Source: Ephemerocybe angulata (taxonomy: Eukaryota; Basidiomycota; Agaricomycetes; Agaricales; Psathyrellaceae). From it: DNA of 64,000 nucleotides. Under the pieces are notes generated by a model. The model did not search any database and was not told the DNA's origin. It saw nothing but the letters and a program-made list of their open reading frames with translations. Positions 32,273 to 44,677 of the stretch are shown here, piece after piece; the first letter of the stretch is position 1, and each line of letters starts with the position of its first letter. The stretch spans positions 3,100,001 through 3,164,000 of the forward strand of contig JAACJK010000001.1 in NCBI GenBank assembly GCA_013368325.1. Direction: 5' to 3'. A program made the translations under genes and the position numbers.

Positions 32273-35200
32273 GCTCGTCGGTGACTTAGGGGCTTGCTAG
32301 TGATGGGCGGGTTTGATCCGCGCTTGCGAGTTGAGGCCCGAACGCGGGGTTGGGCGCTTGTCTTTGATTTGCCCTAGAACTTGTTTGCACTGTGTATTAT
32401 GGGATATGGCGATTTTATAATGACTGAATATGACATGTACTGGCTGGTTAGATAAGATTTGCGATCTGTGACTGGAGAATCTCAAGTCAGCCTATCCTGT
32501 GGCTTAAAGGTGTTGGGCACTTAGGCGCCCATTCCCCACGCTTCTGCCAGAGATGCGACTGGACGGATCGTCAGGTCCAGGCCTCTCCATGAATCACTGT
32601 TCCCATCCACATCTTTATCATCGATCCTCCAACACCCGGGGCCCTGATCGCGTCAGAAATTATCTTCGAGTTTGCCGCCCGCCTCGAGTCGACGGGCTAT
32701 GCAACATCAATCACTGACCAGAGGACCCCTTGCCAGCCCTTGCCCCACTCAGCAAGGAGCACATACGGTATCTATGCATCCGTGCTCTTGCCTTGACGAC
32801 GAAACGCGTTTCCATGGCATTTGGATCAGGTACGCAGTTTCATGGGATGCCGCGAAGTTTGGCATGCCACGGCGAGGCAGAGGGGGTGGTTGGAGATATC
32901 TATATTGCGGATGGTATACTTATAGACTTCGGATTCTCGGTTAACATAGGCTGGAGGTTCATTTATTGTGTTGCGTAGTACTTGTCGAGGGTGGATCTAC
33001 CGCGGCGTTTGTGGCACAAAAGAAGAAGAACAGTCTAAACGGCATGGGCGCGCGTGAAGAGAGGCATTTCACCCAAGAACACCTATCAGATAAGGAAAGG
33101 CATACCAAATCCGTCGAACCGGGCTGGCCTTCCTCCGGAGGTGCTTCCTAAAGAAAAGGACGGACTCGGATGACCGACCAACTTGAAAGCGACATTGGCC
33201 CAAAGCTGATACTCGGAAACCACATTCAATAATAATACGTGTACTAGGGTCTCCCACCCCGCCCGAGCTATGCACACCTCCCCTGGCCAAATCCACGTTC
33301 TCCACATACAAACTTCTCATTCAACGACCAGCAGTACGCATGGCACAGCCCGCTTTAATTGCGTCAACTGGCTGGCTGTTCCCGTTGTCCGTGTTCCGGT
33401 TCAACTCTGCCTTCAAGTTCCTGTTCCGAGAGAGGGGAGGATGCCATGCTGAAACGCTTCTGTCGATATCACAGAACTGACCGTCGATTCTTACGTACGA
33501 GGGCTAATTGTCTATGGGCGAATTCTAGCGCCCGGAAGGTCATCTCTCGAGCCTCGTGGTGATGAGAGGATGGTGGATGAAATCGAGTGAAAGTGTTGTT
33601 GGATGTTTTCGGTAAAGGAATGTCTATCGGATATCGAGCAATGATACCCGTAGTAATCACTGAGGTAGGCCTGTACATCATATCTTTGACTCGGGCTACG
33701 AGGATATCCGCAGCAAAGGCTCGCTCGAAGATTCATGCCCACTTTCTCTCCGAGTCCGAGTCGCACTCACACCCACTCAAGGGGAGAAGGGCCATGAGGG
33801 AGGTGGTGGTTCGGTGTTTCATGGAGGGTATCATAGGCCCGTTATCGCCCCCCGCTTCTCCCTTCCCCAGCGCTCGTGAAATGGAGCCTATTCCTTCGCT
33901 GAGTGCCAATTGGTCGGCGGGTTCCGAAGAGTTTGATCCGTCTGATAAGATGGATAATATGGACAAACCGCACCTTGGAAGATGCTTGCCCAAGAGCTTC
34001 GTCATTGAATATGGAACGTCGGGGTGAGACGCTCAGAAGGAGCGGAATTTTTAGTAATATTACGGATACAGTGACGCATTTTCGCGCTTCCTGCACTACT
34101 GGTAATTCACCGAAGAACAACTGTGCTGTTGAGGTGCTGTTGAGTCTTGTATGAGTGCTACATGGGTATCGGAAGAACAACCCCTCGATGTTCACGAGGA
34201 GGTCAGAAGCTCGACGTATACCTTCTCGTGTACGGGCGGTACGCCACATCTTGATGGCACGTATGCGGACGCCATATAATCTAACCCAAGGTCTTGTTCT
34301 CCCAACTGGCACAGCTACTGGAAATGGCAAGAAGCTTGATACTTTGCTAATAAATATTACACTGGTAACGGGGCCGAAGGCGAGAAGGGATTAGCCAGGT
34401 ATGTCTCTATACAGATTAGGAAGCCGTAGAATTAAGCATGCTCTGGCCCATTGAGAAAGCAGAGCCGTGCTTAAGTACATGGTCTAAGCTGTACAGCGCT
34501 GAAATCGTTGTCGGTGAGTTTATGAGTCAGATGAGATATTACTGGCTCCAAATTTAGTGGCGTATGTAGGGTATGAATTGCATGTGTGCCTGCCAGGCAT
34601 CGCTTCGGAGTAGCAGCGAGAAAATATCTCATAGGCCATCCCCATTGAGGTATACGGTCTTCCATTCAAGAAAATATATTTATTTACGAGGATTGGCGGT
34701 CTGTGGTAGCCGTCTCGACGGGTATGGAGATACTTGGATGATGTAGAGTTATCAGAATGGCCTACTGGAATACTTTCTCGTCCGTAAATCTGATCGTATG
34801 GTGAGAGGGATCAGGATTATTGGGTCAGGAACTCGGTGAACGGTAGGAAGAAGGGCAGAAAAGATACTATCATGATACAAAGTCAGGTTACAAGAGTACT
34901 TGCGGCTCGCAGTCATAAATAGGCTGGTTCTCTTGGAGTCTTCAGCACAAATCCATGATGGCCTCAAACAGATCGGTGGGTTTTAGGGAAGATAATCCTC
35001 TTGAAGGGCTCCAGTGAGCTGGAAGACAATAAAACATCATGTTGAGGAAGGTGATTCTGATGCGTGTGCTGTCTATGATAATCTTTTTGAGTCTTCCCTA
35101 GCCGCAAACGGGGACCTTTAGGCGGTAGTCGACGAGGCATTGCTTGAGATCAGAAATATCGGGGTCTGTGGGCGCGTTATTTGGCAAAGGCAGGGGAGGC

Positions 35201-35632
35201 AAACAGTGCCTTCCGAGAACCGGCAGGGGAAAGCATGCGGGTCCTGTGCGAGGCGGTGCGCAGGGCAGAGGCAATTTCCCCCGTCTCGAGAACGAAATGG
35301 CCATCAATATGGCCTACAGCGAACCTTTCCTCGAGATATCGTGCCCCGTCCAGCCCGCCCCAAGTCCTTATCGCCCGCGAAACGAGTGTGGCGCAATAAA
35401 TAGAAAAACATATCAAAAAACAAATAATATAATGGCAAAGGGCCGTCGGAGAATGAAAAGATCCCCTAACCACCGCCTTTCCTGGATCCCATCTTTTCAA
35501 TTTGACCCTCACTGCCTCGTCGTTTGGAACAGCCTTGGCAACGACCCTCAAATCTAATTCTATCACGAAGCTCTTGACAAACAAACCCTGTGGTCCAAAT
35601 CTCTGCATCCATATCCAAAAACCCACGACAAC
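32273..35632. other. Gene-poor stretch, about 3.4 kb
   Basis: Only scattered ORFs under 150 residues, with no domain, repeat or splice pattern that I can support. It includes the 5' flank of the transcription factor gene, whose upstream 200 bp is A-rich (35400-35440). Confidence 0.45.
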
Positions 35633-38347
35633 ATGGATCTGCACCACCGGGGGAGTGACCAGGGTTCTCCCTACTTAAGAGGGGACATCGCCCTTGTACC
35701 TCCATCTCCGGAACTCAACCCCACCACGAACTTCGATTCGGGACTCGACTTCGCCTCGAACCCCCTGGGGACCCCACCATTCATAGACAACAGCGGCTCC
35801 TTCCACAACTCCCCGTATTCGGGCCACTCTGAACTCTCGTTTGTCACCGCCGAGAACGACCTCAGCTTCGAGCTCTTCTCCGGCGACGAGGGCGGATCGG
35901 GTCTCTTTGACAATATTGGATCCGCAGGCCTTGGTTCCTCCAACGACTTTGACTACGATCCCGCTGAATACGACCCTCCACACTCCGGAGCTTCGCTCAT
36001 GATGTACGGCGATAACGACTACATGTCCCCACCGCCCACCTTTGACGGTATGATGGGGAGCGCGTCCCCAGACCACCAACAACCATCCCACCGCGCTGGG
36101 AGCGTGCCCTACGACTATAGTTCGCCATCGTCTAACAACGACGACGGTAATGATCGCCGCTCGCGCGCCTCCTCCGTCTCATCGGCCCACCAACCCCAGC
36201 AGCAGAACCCCTACTTCCACTCTCCTCGTCTTGATGTCGCTCAGTCATTCGAGAACATGACTGTAAGGTCGCCCAACTGGGGTACCCAACCACTTCCTCA
36301 GGGTCAAGTTCCGCAGCACAAGGCCCCATCCCCACCCAGGCTTGTAATGCCAGACAACTACCAGGACCCCCCACCGACGATCAATGCGCCCGACGGTGAC
36401 GATATGGATGGCGGCCCTCAGCTGCATATCGTTCCTGCCACCCCGATCGGCCTTCCAGGCACGGGGGTCGCGGGCGCTCCTTTCCAAAACACCCTCGAAA
36501 CCCTTAACCAAGGTGAGTATTGCTGACTGATCGTGCTTAACAATAGGCTCATAGTGTCTGTATAGGGTCGGAAATAGGTTCAAATCAAGCAGCTTGGGGT
36601 TCAGAAGCTTCGTCATCCCGACAGCCATCTCCCTTCCGATTCCCAGCCCGCGGCCCCAACGACGGAGGCAACAACCCGGGCGCAGAGTTCAACAACTCTA
36701 TCAACAACAACCCAGGACAACCTTTCCTATTCCCCCAGCAACAGCGCCATCGAAGCAAGTCGGACAACGCGTTGGAGCCCCCGTCGTGGGACAACACATA
36801 TGTTCAACAGCAATTGCGACAAGGCGACAACAGCGCGCTCCAGCTCGATCTGGATAACAACAGCGCCGCCGACGATACTGCTCTGGACACCGCGTCGTCA
36901 ACGACATCTGTCAACGCAAATGCAAGCTCGTCGGCAGCCTTCAATATGCAATCGTTCCAGTTCGGCGGTGGCGGAGGAAATGGGTTCCTCTCACCCGATT
37001 CCCAGCAATTCGGAATGCGCCGAGTGAAGTCAGAGAATGGAAGTGGTCGCCCACTAGGCCACAGGCAAAGCCGTTCGGAAGATATACGTGGATTACAGCA
37101 ACCCGGTCTTCAGCTCCCACAACAGCAGCAGCAGCAACACCATCAGCAGCAACATTTCCTCCCCCACAGCAATCCCAACAGCTTCCACCATGGCCATTCA
37201 TTAAGCTTGTCTGCATCCCAAGGCCAGCAACTTTACCTCCCCCCTACCGACTTCATGGGCTCCCAACCGCAAAACCCTAACTTGCTCTCGACACATACGC
37301 TTCCGCCAATACGCGCTTCTTCCCCGGGGCTTGGGCACATCCGACGTGCTTCGTCTGGATCCCGTGCTGGTCGGGGTATTGGAGCCGAGTCGTGGCTCCA
37401 GGAGTATGGCACGTCCGCGAGCAGCGCCCGCGCAAGTCCGTACCCATCGCCCAACGCCAGTCCGCGTGTGCGTTATGGCGAGCTGGAGCTGGATTTGGAG
37501 GTGGAGAATAAGAGGGATATCCCTGGGGGCGTGCCGAGTGCGGGCTTTGAGAATGAGGTGGCGCTGAGCGGGCGGATGTCGTTGAAGTCGCAGGCGGCTG
37601 GGCAGGGTGTGATGGACGTGAAGGGATTCCTAGGCGCACCGGGGATGATGGGCAGCGAGGCTGTCCCGCCTGTTGTATCGAAGCCGAACGTGACGACGCT
37701 GAGGACGGCGAACGCGAGTCATAAGCGTCGGAAGCAGGAGGCCCAGTTTGTGTGTCCGTTCCCGAATTGTGGGAGCACGTTCACGAGGAGTTTCAACTTG
37801 AAAGGTGTGTGCTGTTGAGCATTGACAATAGGGTGCAAAGCTGATGTGTTTGTCTTTCTAGGTCATATACGGTCACATAACGAGGAGAAACCGTTTGTGT
37901 GTCATTGGCCTGGCTGTGGAAAGGGCTTCGCGCGGCAACACGATTGCAAGCGACATGAACAGCTGCACACGAATTACAGACCGTTTACATGCGAAGGATG
38001 TAATCGGCAGTTTGCTCGGATGGACGCTCTGAATCGCCACTGTCAGTGCCTCGCCCTATATTGTCTTCCTTCGTTTAACACTGATTCCTTCCACAGTACG
38101 CTCCGAAGGCGGGGCAGAGTGTGCTAAAACGCAAGGAGCAGGAGGTACTAGCAATGCCTCAACACCGGGTGCGCAATCTCCCCCGGCGGATGGACAGTCT
38201 CCGCCTGGAGGCGGCGGTCGATCTGGGAGTCGGCAGAGAGGCGAGTACGACAACAGCAACGGCGGGTCACCCAATCCCGACAACATGTCGTTCGGGGGTG
38301 CATGGGGGATGCAGGGCGGCGGAACGGCCGTGGGCGTTAGTCTGTGA
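35633..38347 (+). CDS. C2H2 zinc-finger transcription factor
   Basis: Exons 35633-36512, 36566-37804, 37862-38041 and 38097-38347 give 849 residues. Three C2H2 fingers lie near residues 690-770: [19 protein letters not shown], then [19 protein letters not shown], then [17 protein letters not shown], followed by LRSEGGAEC. The first two have C-x4-C spacing. The long N-terminal region is low in complexity, rich in Ser, Pro, Asn and Gln, with a Gln/His run ([13 protein letters not shown]), as in activation domains. NLS-like HKRRKQE lies just before the fingers. The finger order resembles Crz1/Msn2-class stress regulators, but I cannot fix the ortholog. Introns 1-3 are 53-57 nt. Confidence 0.88.
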
Positions 38348-38974
38348 TCGTCAGTCAGCCACTTCTCTATCTTGTTGAGATCAGCGAGGATCGACGAGGG
38401 GACTGCGCATTGCGCAAACGGCGCTGATTGGAGTTGGTTGATTGATGGAGACCTCGAGCTTCTGAGATCTTGGTCTTTGGTTACCCCCCTTACCCCGCTG
38501 ATTGGACCGGGGATCTGAGGAGGCGCTGTTGGCTGGTCCAGCGGTGCCTTCATTTCATACTCTGCCGGACCAGAGGTACATGCATTGCTATGCCTACTAT
38601 CACCTATGATTTGCTCGCGTTTACCATCTTTTTCTTTCTTTCGATGCTCGTATCTATTATGGTTCGGCCCACGGACGTTGTACATAGTTCTTCCCTTTGA
38701 TGACCTTGCTATCGCAGTGCTCTCTTTTCTTCCTTTCTATTATTTCACAATTCGACATTCCCTCTATCCTCTTCTTCTGCTTACGCATGGACTTCTACGT
38801 GAATGACTTCCCCCCTCTCTCTCTCATAAGTTTAATCGGGTAGACGCACTTCCTACGGACTGGAGTAGTATGATAACTGAAGCCTTTTCTTGTGTATTGT
38901 TATATTTACTATTCCTCGCTTTCTCGCGTGTGTATGGTTTTGCGTAAGGAATGCAAGATACAGTTAGGTAACAA
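38348..38974. other. Intergenic, 627 bp
   Basis: Convergent 3' flanks of the transcription factor and permease genes; T-rich tracts at 38620-38790. No gene supported. Confidence 0.5.
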
Positions 38975-40143
38975 TTAACCCAGCAGCCTCGCCCTCTCAC
39001 TATCGGTGCCATCCCCACTCAACCGGATCGTCCCCGTCCTCTCCCTCAACCACTCAAAGCCTCGTTTTAGCCGTGCCCAAAAACCCTTCACGTCCAATCC
39101 GAACGCGACCCGCTTCGCAATATTATTGTTCTGCGTGTATATCCTATCTCCCCTCACCCTATGCTCCGCATCGACAGCCACAAACACCGCCGAGAACGTC
39201 GTGAAGATGCTCGCGAGCGTCGTGCTCGCCGTGATCATGAATATAATGATCATCTGGAGCTTCGCCGCCTGCTGCACGGAGGAGCCCCCGAGGATGGCGC
39301 CGGTCATCATGCCGGGGATGGCGATGATCCCGAGCACGGACATGTTGTTGATGGGCGGGGTGAGCGCGAGGCGCAGGGCCTCGATGGCGATGGGCCGGCA
39401 GGCCTCCATGCGCGTCGCGCCGAAGCTCAGGTATATCTCGACTTTGTCGCGGTTCTCGACGAGCTCTTTGAGGACGTAGCTGACGGCGATGACGACGCCG
39501 GATATGGTGGAGCCGCAGAGCATACCGACGAGGGGGACTGCCAAGGGAGCGCGGTAAGCTTGGATTCGTTCCGGGGTGTGAGGACTTGTGGTTGGGGGAC
39601 GTACTGTATTGGATGGGTGTCCAGAAGGGTTTTACTTCCATTGCGAATTTGGCTCCGAGGATTGAGACGGGGATGGTCGAGCCGAGCATGGCGATAAGGA
39701 CTGCAGGGAACTGGGAGTGGTTAGTTCCGTGTGGCATTGAAAGGTTGCTTGGTGCACTCACCATGTACTGAAAGCGACGTTTTGACTTGTTGATAACAGT
39801 TTCTATCGTTCCGAGCGTGTTTAACAGGACTAACGCGACAGGTCAGAATGCGCGAAGACGTATAAGTCGAAAGCCACATACGCGCGATAAGGAACACTAT
39901 CCAGGGATTCCGGGTCTCGAAGACCTGTTGCAGTAGCGTCGCGACGACAGCTAGCTGGCCTATACATCTCACGGCCGCAATGAATAATGAAGTCCCCAGG
40001 CCTAACCGAAATACGGTGGATACACCCATATCGAAGAGGATGAAGGCCAGAGCGATGGACACGTTTATCCACCGTAGGTCGGGCTCCCCACCAGGCTTCC
40101 CCAGTGCACCCATAGTTTGCAGGCCGAAGTTCTCGTAGTCCAT
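38975..40143 (-). CDS. UPF0014 / FetB-like membrane permease
   Basis: Exons 40143-39882, 39829-39762, 39710-39605 and 39558-38975 give 339 residues. The family (bacterial FetB, plant ALS3/STAR2) forms the membrane part of ABC-type exporters linked to metal tolerance. Several hydrophobic segments are visible: ISLAFILFDMG-like at the N-terminus, GTSLFIAAVRCIGQLAVVATLLQQVF, VLIAMLGSTIPVSILGA, VGMLCGSTISGVVIAVSYVL and IIIFMITASTTLASIFTTF. The conserved signature is present: LSFGATRMEACRP and INNMSVLGIIAIPGMMTG-like with the ILGG block after it. The C-terminus is a basic cytosolic tail. The partner ATPase is not in this window. Confidence 0.9.
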
Positions 40144-41263
40144 AGCGCGTCCAACGTCGATGACTGTCAGTTCGTTATATTAATGGTGGTGGTGGCAGGT
40201 TCTGTCTGGAGCAGTGCAGTGACAGCGACCAAGGTAGGTGAGAAGTCGGCGGGTCGTATTATGGGTGGGAGATGCAAGATGTCTGTCGTTGGGGGACGCT
40301 CACTCGACCCGGAGGTCTGTCAAGTCTCAGGCTTTAAAGAAGGCTAATCTTCATAGAACCATGAAAAAGGAGTATGAGATAAAAGGTGAAGAAGAGGAGA
40401 ATCATTGCGTACCTAGACTCCGTGGAGCTATTAGCGGCTCTTCCTTTCCTATTCAAGACTCTTTATGGCTCTACCCCCGTCCGCGAGCAGGCTGTCCGAG
40501 TGAATCTCCACGAGTTCGTCAAGGGTAGAGGAGCGGGTACAACGGCACAACAGGTCCGTACTTTGAATCATGGTTCGGGGCTAAAAATGGTTGCCAGCAA
40601 GTTGTGGGACCCCCACAGTTCCACATTTGATTTCGCGTGGAGCTGATTGGTTGAGGCCTTTCGACGTCATTTCTCCATTTGTTACCGGCGCCTATGAGCT
40701 GCGGACGGGCGTTTGTGTTCCTTCCATGCGCGGTGGTTTTCATTCAAGGTCCCTTTTCACGCTTCGCTCAGCAATCGCCTACCTCTCTCTTCTATGGTCT
40801 AAGAGAAATCTAAGCAAGCACTCAAGTAAGCTCCGGCAGGGAAGGAGTTCCCTGATAAATAGGAAGAGCTTAGAGCTATATGGAGGTACCGCGACCTCGT
40901 GCAAGTAGGCCGGGCTCAGGGGTCCACCACGGGACGTACTTACGATAACTTTTGACCTTTCGAAGGAAGAAACGAGGCTTTCAAGCGGACGAATGGAAAG
41001 CTTCAGATTCCTAAGCTATACACGAAAGCATACGATGTGAAAGAACCGCGTTGGCAGGAGGGGAAGTTGATCAGCTGGAAGGATAGGGTCTGATAGGGTT
41101 TGGTAAAGCTGGAGGAGAAAGTGGGGCAGCGAGGGGGTAACGTAAATGGGGTCTGTGGATTCGCGACTTCAGTTTGCTATTAAGTTGCGAAACATTCAGA
41201 AGAACAACACGAACAAGTCGGAAGCGTGGTAGAAGGTGGTATACGTAGCAAATGGCATCCGAG
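40144..41263. other. Intergenic, about 1.1 kb
   Basis: One ORF at 40386-40646 (MKKRRIIAYLDSVELLAALP) could be an exon of something, but I find no partner exons. Otherwise nothing supported. Confidence 0.4.
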
Positions 41264-41634
41264 TCAATGCTGGTTATGATCGCGTTTCCATATGGAGGGG
41301 GCCAGCTCAAGGATCCCTGGTGCTCCTGGTTTCAATGGTTGAACACCTCGCAACTGGGTAATGAAAGGTTTGGCAGACACACCGGATAATTTAGCGACAG
41401 GCTCTCTCGCTAATTCTCGCCTTACAATAACGTTCCTCTCTAGAATAATCACAGGGCGGCGTAGAATAACGACAGTAAGAGACCGAGGTTTGTGACGCAT
41501 CTTCCTGACTGCGTACCAGTCGAATCTGGAGTCCTATCGGGGCCAGGTGCGTACACGGGCTTGCCAGGAGTGGCCCCCGACGCAGTCCATGCGAACATAG
41601 AAATTGACACCAGAATGACAGCAAGGTGTTTCAT
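41264..41634 (-). CDS. Small secreted protein with PVY...RTPDS motif
   Basis: Exons 41634-41517 and 41439-41264 give 97 residues. MKHLAVILVSISMFAWTASG is a clear signal peptide. Directly after it comes KPVYAPGPDRTPDSTG, which closely matches EPVYSSEENRTPDSAG in the secreted protein at 6787-7537. After the intron the protein has LKPGAPGILELAPS, which recalls TPGQPVGYFPGC there. Without splicing the ORF ends as a 62-residue peptide at 41449; the 77-nt intron with GTACGC...CTAG is the better model because it lies at the same place after RTPDSxG. A TATA-like element (TATATAAG on the minus strand) lies about 40 bp upstream. Function unknown. Confidence 0.55.
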
Positions 41635-41960
41635 GATCGAAGTCGGGGTATTGAAGGATTTTACCCGAGTTCTTATATACCTCTCGCACCCACCTTCTCG
41701 AAGAGTAAGCACTTACCAAGCCCTTCCCCAATTCTGACTTACTCTCGATGATCGAGAAGTGTGGCGAAGGGCATCCGAATATGATGTATAAATGGTGGAC
41801 AGGAACCGCAAGAAACAAGCCTTTCAAATACGTATACTACTCCTCTAGAAGCCTGCCAGCGGGAGTAGTGATAGGTAAAGTATGAGCTTCTCATTAACTC
41901 CTCGTGGTCTCTAGCTAGGCCAATCCTCGGAGATAGCATGGTGTCGAATGCCGTGAGATC

Positions 41961-42149
41961 TCAGTAGTCAGGAGCGGGGGGTCCTCTGGCGTTCACACCA
42001 AACGCACTCGCTTCAAGACCTGTAGTGTTAGGAGTTCGGGGGAAAAGACATTTCGGGGCGTATGCGATTGGGCTGAGGGTCATAAGCGTAGCGCCTACCG
42101 CAGCGAGAAGGATATGAGGAAGAGCATTGATGAGTAATATGTTCTTCAT
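41961..42149 (-). CDS. Small secreted peptide, possible relative of the 41.6 kb gene
   Basis: A 62-residue ORF from ATG 42149. MKNILLINALPHILLAAVGA and the following hydrophobic stretch look like a signal peptide, with possible cleavage after IAYA. The mature part contains FPRTPNTTGLEASAFG, weakly matching the RTPDSTG motif of the neighbour. It ends ARGPPAPDY. One cysteine. It may continue in a further exon that I could not place. Confidence 0.4.
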   Translation of the reverse strand: MKNILLINALPHILLAAVGATLMTLSPIAYAPKCLFPRTPNTTGLEASAFGVNARGPPAPDY

Positions 42150-42758
42150 TAGTGATTTGCAATGGTTCAGTTAATGCGTCGTGGTCTCTTACTTTGGCGG
42201 CAGCGGGGATAATCGATAACAACAGAAATAATAGGCGCTCTAGTCAGCTCCGAGATCTCCACGTTCTTCTCGATACCCCGGATTCACGTTTCCAATGGGC
42301 GACGTACCATTAAAAACGCGCGCGGATCCGTTTTTTGGGCAGCAAAAACGATGACAAAAACGCACCCAAAAACGACATCAAAAACGACCGAAAAACGCCA
42401 ACGTGAAACACCCTATTGTATTCTCCATATCTGAAAATCAACCTATCGCTTACCATCTGACTCAGGTGCAACTTAACATTCGGCAATTCTACAACCTTAA
42501 GGGACTATCAACCTCGAAGCCTTGTACACCAAGGAATTCAAAATATACCTAGAGTGAAACAAGAGGATGCAAGATGGGCTGGCAAATGTGTGACTTCAAG
42601 CTGGAGACCCACCAGTGTGCGCCCCGGACTGGCGCTTGTCGTGTTTGTCAATGTTTGGCAACGGCTTCCAGAGGCGCTCGCGCTGTGACAAACTCTGAAT
42701 CGTCAACTTCTTCCTCCTCCTCCACCATCTCCCCCACGCGACGCTCTGACGGGCGGCG
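42150..42758. other. Upstream region of the tandem family cluster, 609 bp
   Basis: Contains the AAAAACG repeat (42344-42397) and, from about 42620, the segment conserved upstream of all four family copies. Confidence 0.5.
42344..42397. repeat. 12-bp periodic repeat with AAAAACG core
   Basis: AAAAACG starts at 42344, 42356, 42368, 42380 and 42391, so the period is 12, 12, 12 and 11 bp. An isolated copy is at 42312. The spacers between the cores are variable. Confidence 0.85.
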
Positions 42759-44095
42759 ATGCTCCAGCGCGTCTCCAATGCCCTCCATCGAAGCTTGGTA
42801 CGTTTCCGTTGGGGCACGGGCCACAGTATCTGGAAGGTGGTCTCCTGACGAGAAATTCACGATGTTTGCAGCAGAATGCCCGTTTCTCAGGTCCCCCTAT
42901 CTCGACAAGGGCGCTAGGAATATTCTTAACCCACGGAGTGGATCGCGTCTATTCTCTGAACACTGTATCAACGCCCCAGAAGAAGCGTGGACTCGGAAGC
43001 ATCCAGCTGCTGCGCCCGATGTCCAGTTCTGCTGTTCAACGCGATGTTCCGCGCCGGGGGTCACGCACCGTCAGCAATCTGGACCCAAAACGCCTCAATA
43101 TGTCAGACATCGTTGACTTAAATGGGCCTGTACAACCCAGTGTCAGGTTTGGGGCCTCCGGGCTGCAGCTTGATTACCACTGGCCGAATACCCCATTCCC
43201 CCCAAACTCCAAAGGCTTTCTCTACTACTACTGCCGGCCAGGCTTGCCTGCAGGCACCGGGGAGATTAGGTTTCGTGTGGTTGGTTCCCGGTCTGCGTCT
43301 TACTCGTCAGGTGACCGCTTCGCAAATGGGAGGGACTTGCTCGACCACACGGGTCACAGACCTTGGCGTATACATATGCTGCAGCTTTACACAACACGGG
43401 ATTACGACCCTATCCGTCGGCTTCTCCTATCCAATGGCCTCATTGATGCAGCTCGAGATCGTGAGACTGAACAACGGGTCTCTGTTAGCAACGTGAAATC
43501 TGCAGGGGGATCGACCATCCTCGATACCATCTCGGATACCTTCGTTATCCAGCTCCCTGCTCTGCATTTGCGTTTCGCTTTCATCCACGATGAATGTATT
43601 GTACTACCAGCTTCTTCAGTGGCACATAAAGTGCATTGGAGAGATAGAATTGAAACTGTGGAAGGCTCCAATGCACGGTGGAGGGTGTATCAAGGTGAGC
43701 TCTACTATGATACTTCTACAGGTGCTATGAATGAAGAAGGCGTCAGGCTCACTCGAAGAGTTTTCATCTTTCTAGGAGCTGCCGTCGTCAGGTTTGAGCT
43801 GAAGAAGGCAGAGAAAAACAATACGTTCTACAGGCTGAAAGAGGGCGAAGTCGTACTTGTCCTCCGGATCCTCGAACTTCTGGACCCGATGGATCCAGAT
43901 GGAGTGCCGTATCGCCTGCTGGAGGGGGGCGAATTAGTTCAGGGAACATCACCCAATTGGTCCTGGTGTACCTCTCTGGACAGGGCCCAGAGACTCGGAA
44001 TTATCACGCCCTCGTCGTTGAAGATCTTGGAGGAGTTGTATCTGGGCAAGAATGCTTCAGGTGGGACGACCGTCACGAAGTGTCCTTCGTCGTAG
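42759..44095 (+). CDS. Four-member paralog family, copy 2 (tandem 1)
   Basis: Exons 42759-42797, 42872-43694 and 43776-44095 give 393 residues. The first exon encodes MLQRVSNALHRSL; joined to QNARFSGPPISTRALG it gives a presequence-like N-terminus with a possible R-x-F-S cleavage context. The conserved core is complete: VSNLDPKRLNMSDIVDL, GFLYYYCRPGLP, GEIRFRVVGSRSAS, RDLLDHTGHRPWRIHMLQLY, DYDPIRRLLLSNGLI, ILDTISDTFVIQLP, FIHDECIVLP and the C-terminal TPSSLKILEELYLG. Intron 2 (43695-43775, 81 nt) is in frame and would be read through by a plain ORF call. Family unknown. Confidence 0.78.
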
Positions 44096-44677
44096 TTGCA
44101 TTTTCGCCCTCTCCCTTTCTCAATACGATGGACTTTGAAGCCTTATTGTCTCATCTCCCCACGCGCAGTTACCGCACACCGTAGTGGGTGTGGGGCATAA
44201 ATGATTTGGGTAAGTACTCACCATTGGTTCTTCAGGCATTTCTACCATTCCCTAGCAAAGTGGGCCTATCATTCCTTTTTCATCACGGTGGGTAAGCGCC
44301 ACTGGTGACCACAGGAGCCAGCACTGGCAGTAACCCTTATCCTAAGGTCTACGAGAGAAGTGGCTGTCAGGGCCGGGCCTTGTCGGGCGAGATGTATGAC
44401 TTCTCTTAGTTATCTCCCTAGTTAGTCTAATCAGCCTCGAGAAGAATTGCTTATCCTTGTCGTGGCTATTTTTTTATTTCTCAGGTGAATGGTTGTATAT
44501 CTGTGTCTGCGTTAGTCGGGGGGTTGCTGGAGACTGGCAATTTCGAATTTCGATGAGCGCTTGCTCTAGGTTGCGGATGTTTGGCAAGGGCTTCCAGAGG
44601 CGCTCGCGCCGTGACAAACTCCGCCTCCGAGTTGTTGAACACTCAACCATCTCCTCCGCACGGCACTCCGACGGGCC
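44096..44677. other. Intergenic, 582 bp
   Basis: Between tandem copies. From about 44575 it carries the upstream segment conserved with the other copies (GGCAAGGGCTTCCAGAGGCG). No other gene supported. Confidence 0.5.

Noticed and set aside
37740..38120. Naming the C2H2 factor crz1
   Set aside because: The fingers are similar, but C-x4-C spacing in fingers 1 and 2 and the lack of a visible calcineurin docking motif leave the ortholog open.
42574..43116. 180-residue ORF overlapping copy 2 of the four-member family
   Set aside because: Wrong frame relative to the conserved core; its apparent conservation comes from the duplicated upstream DNA and the coding exon below it.
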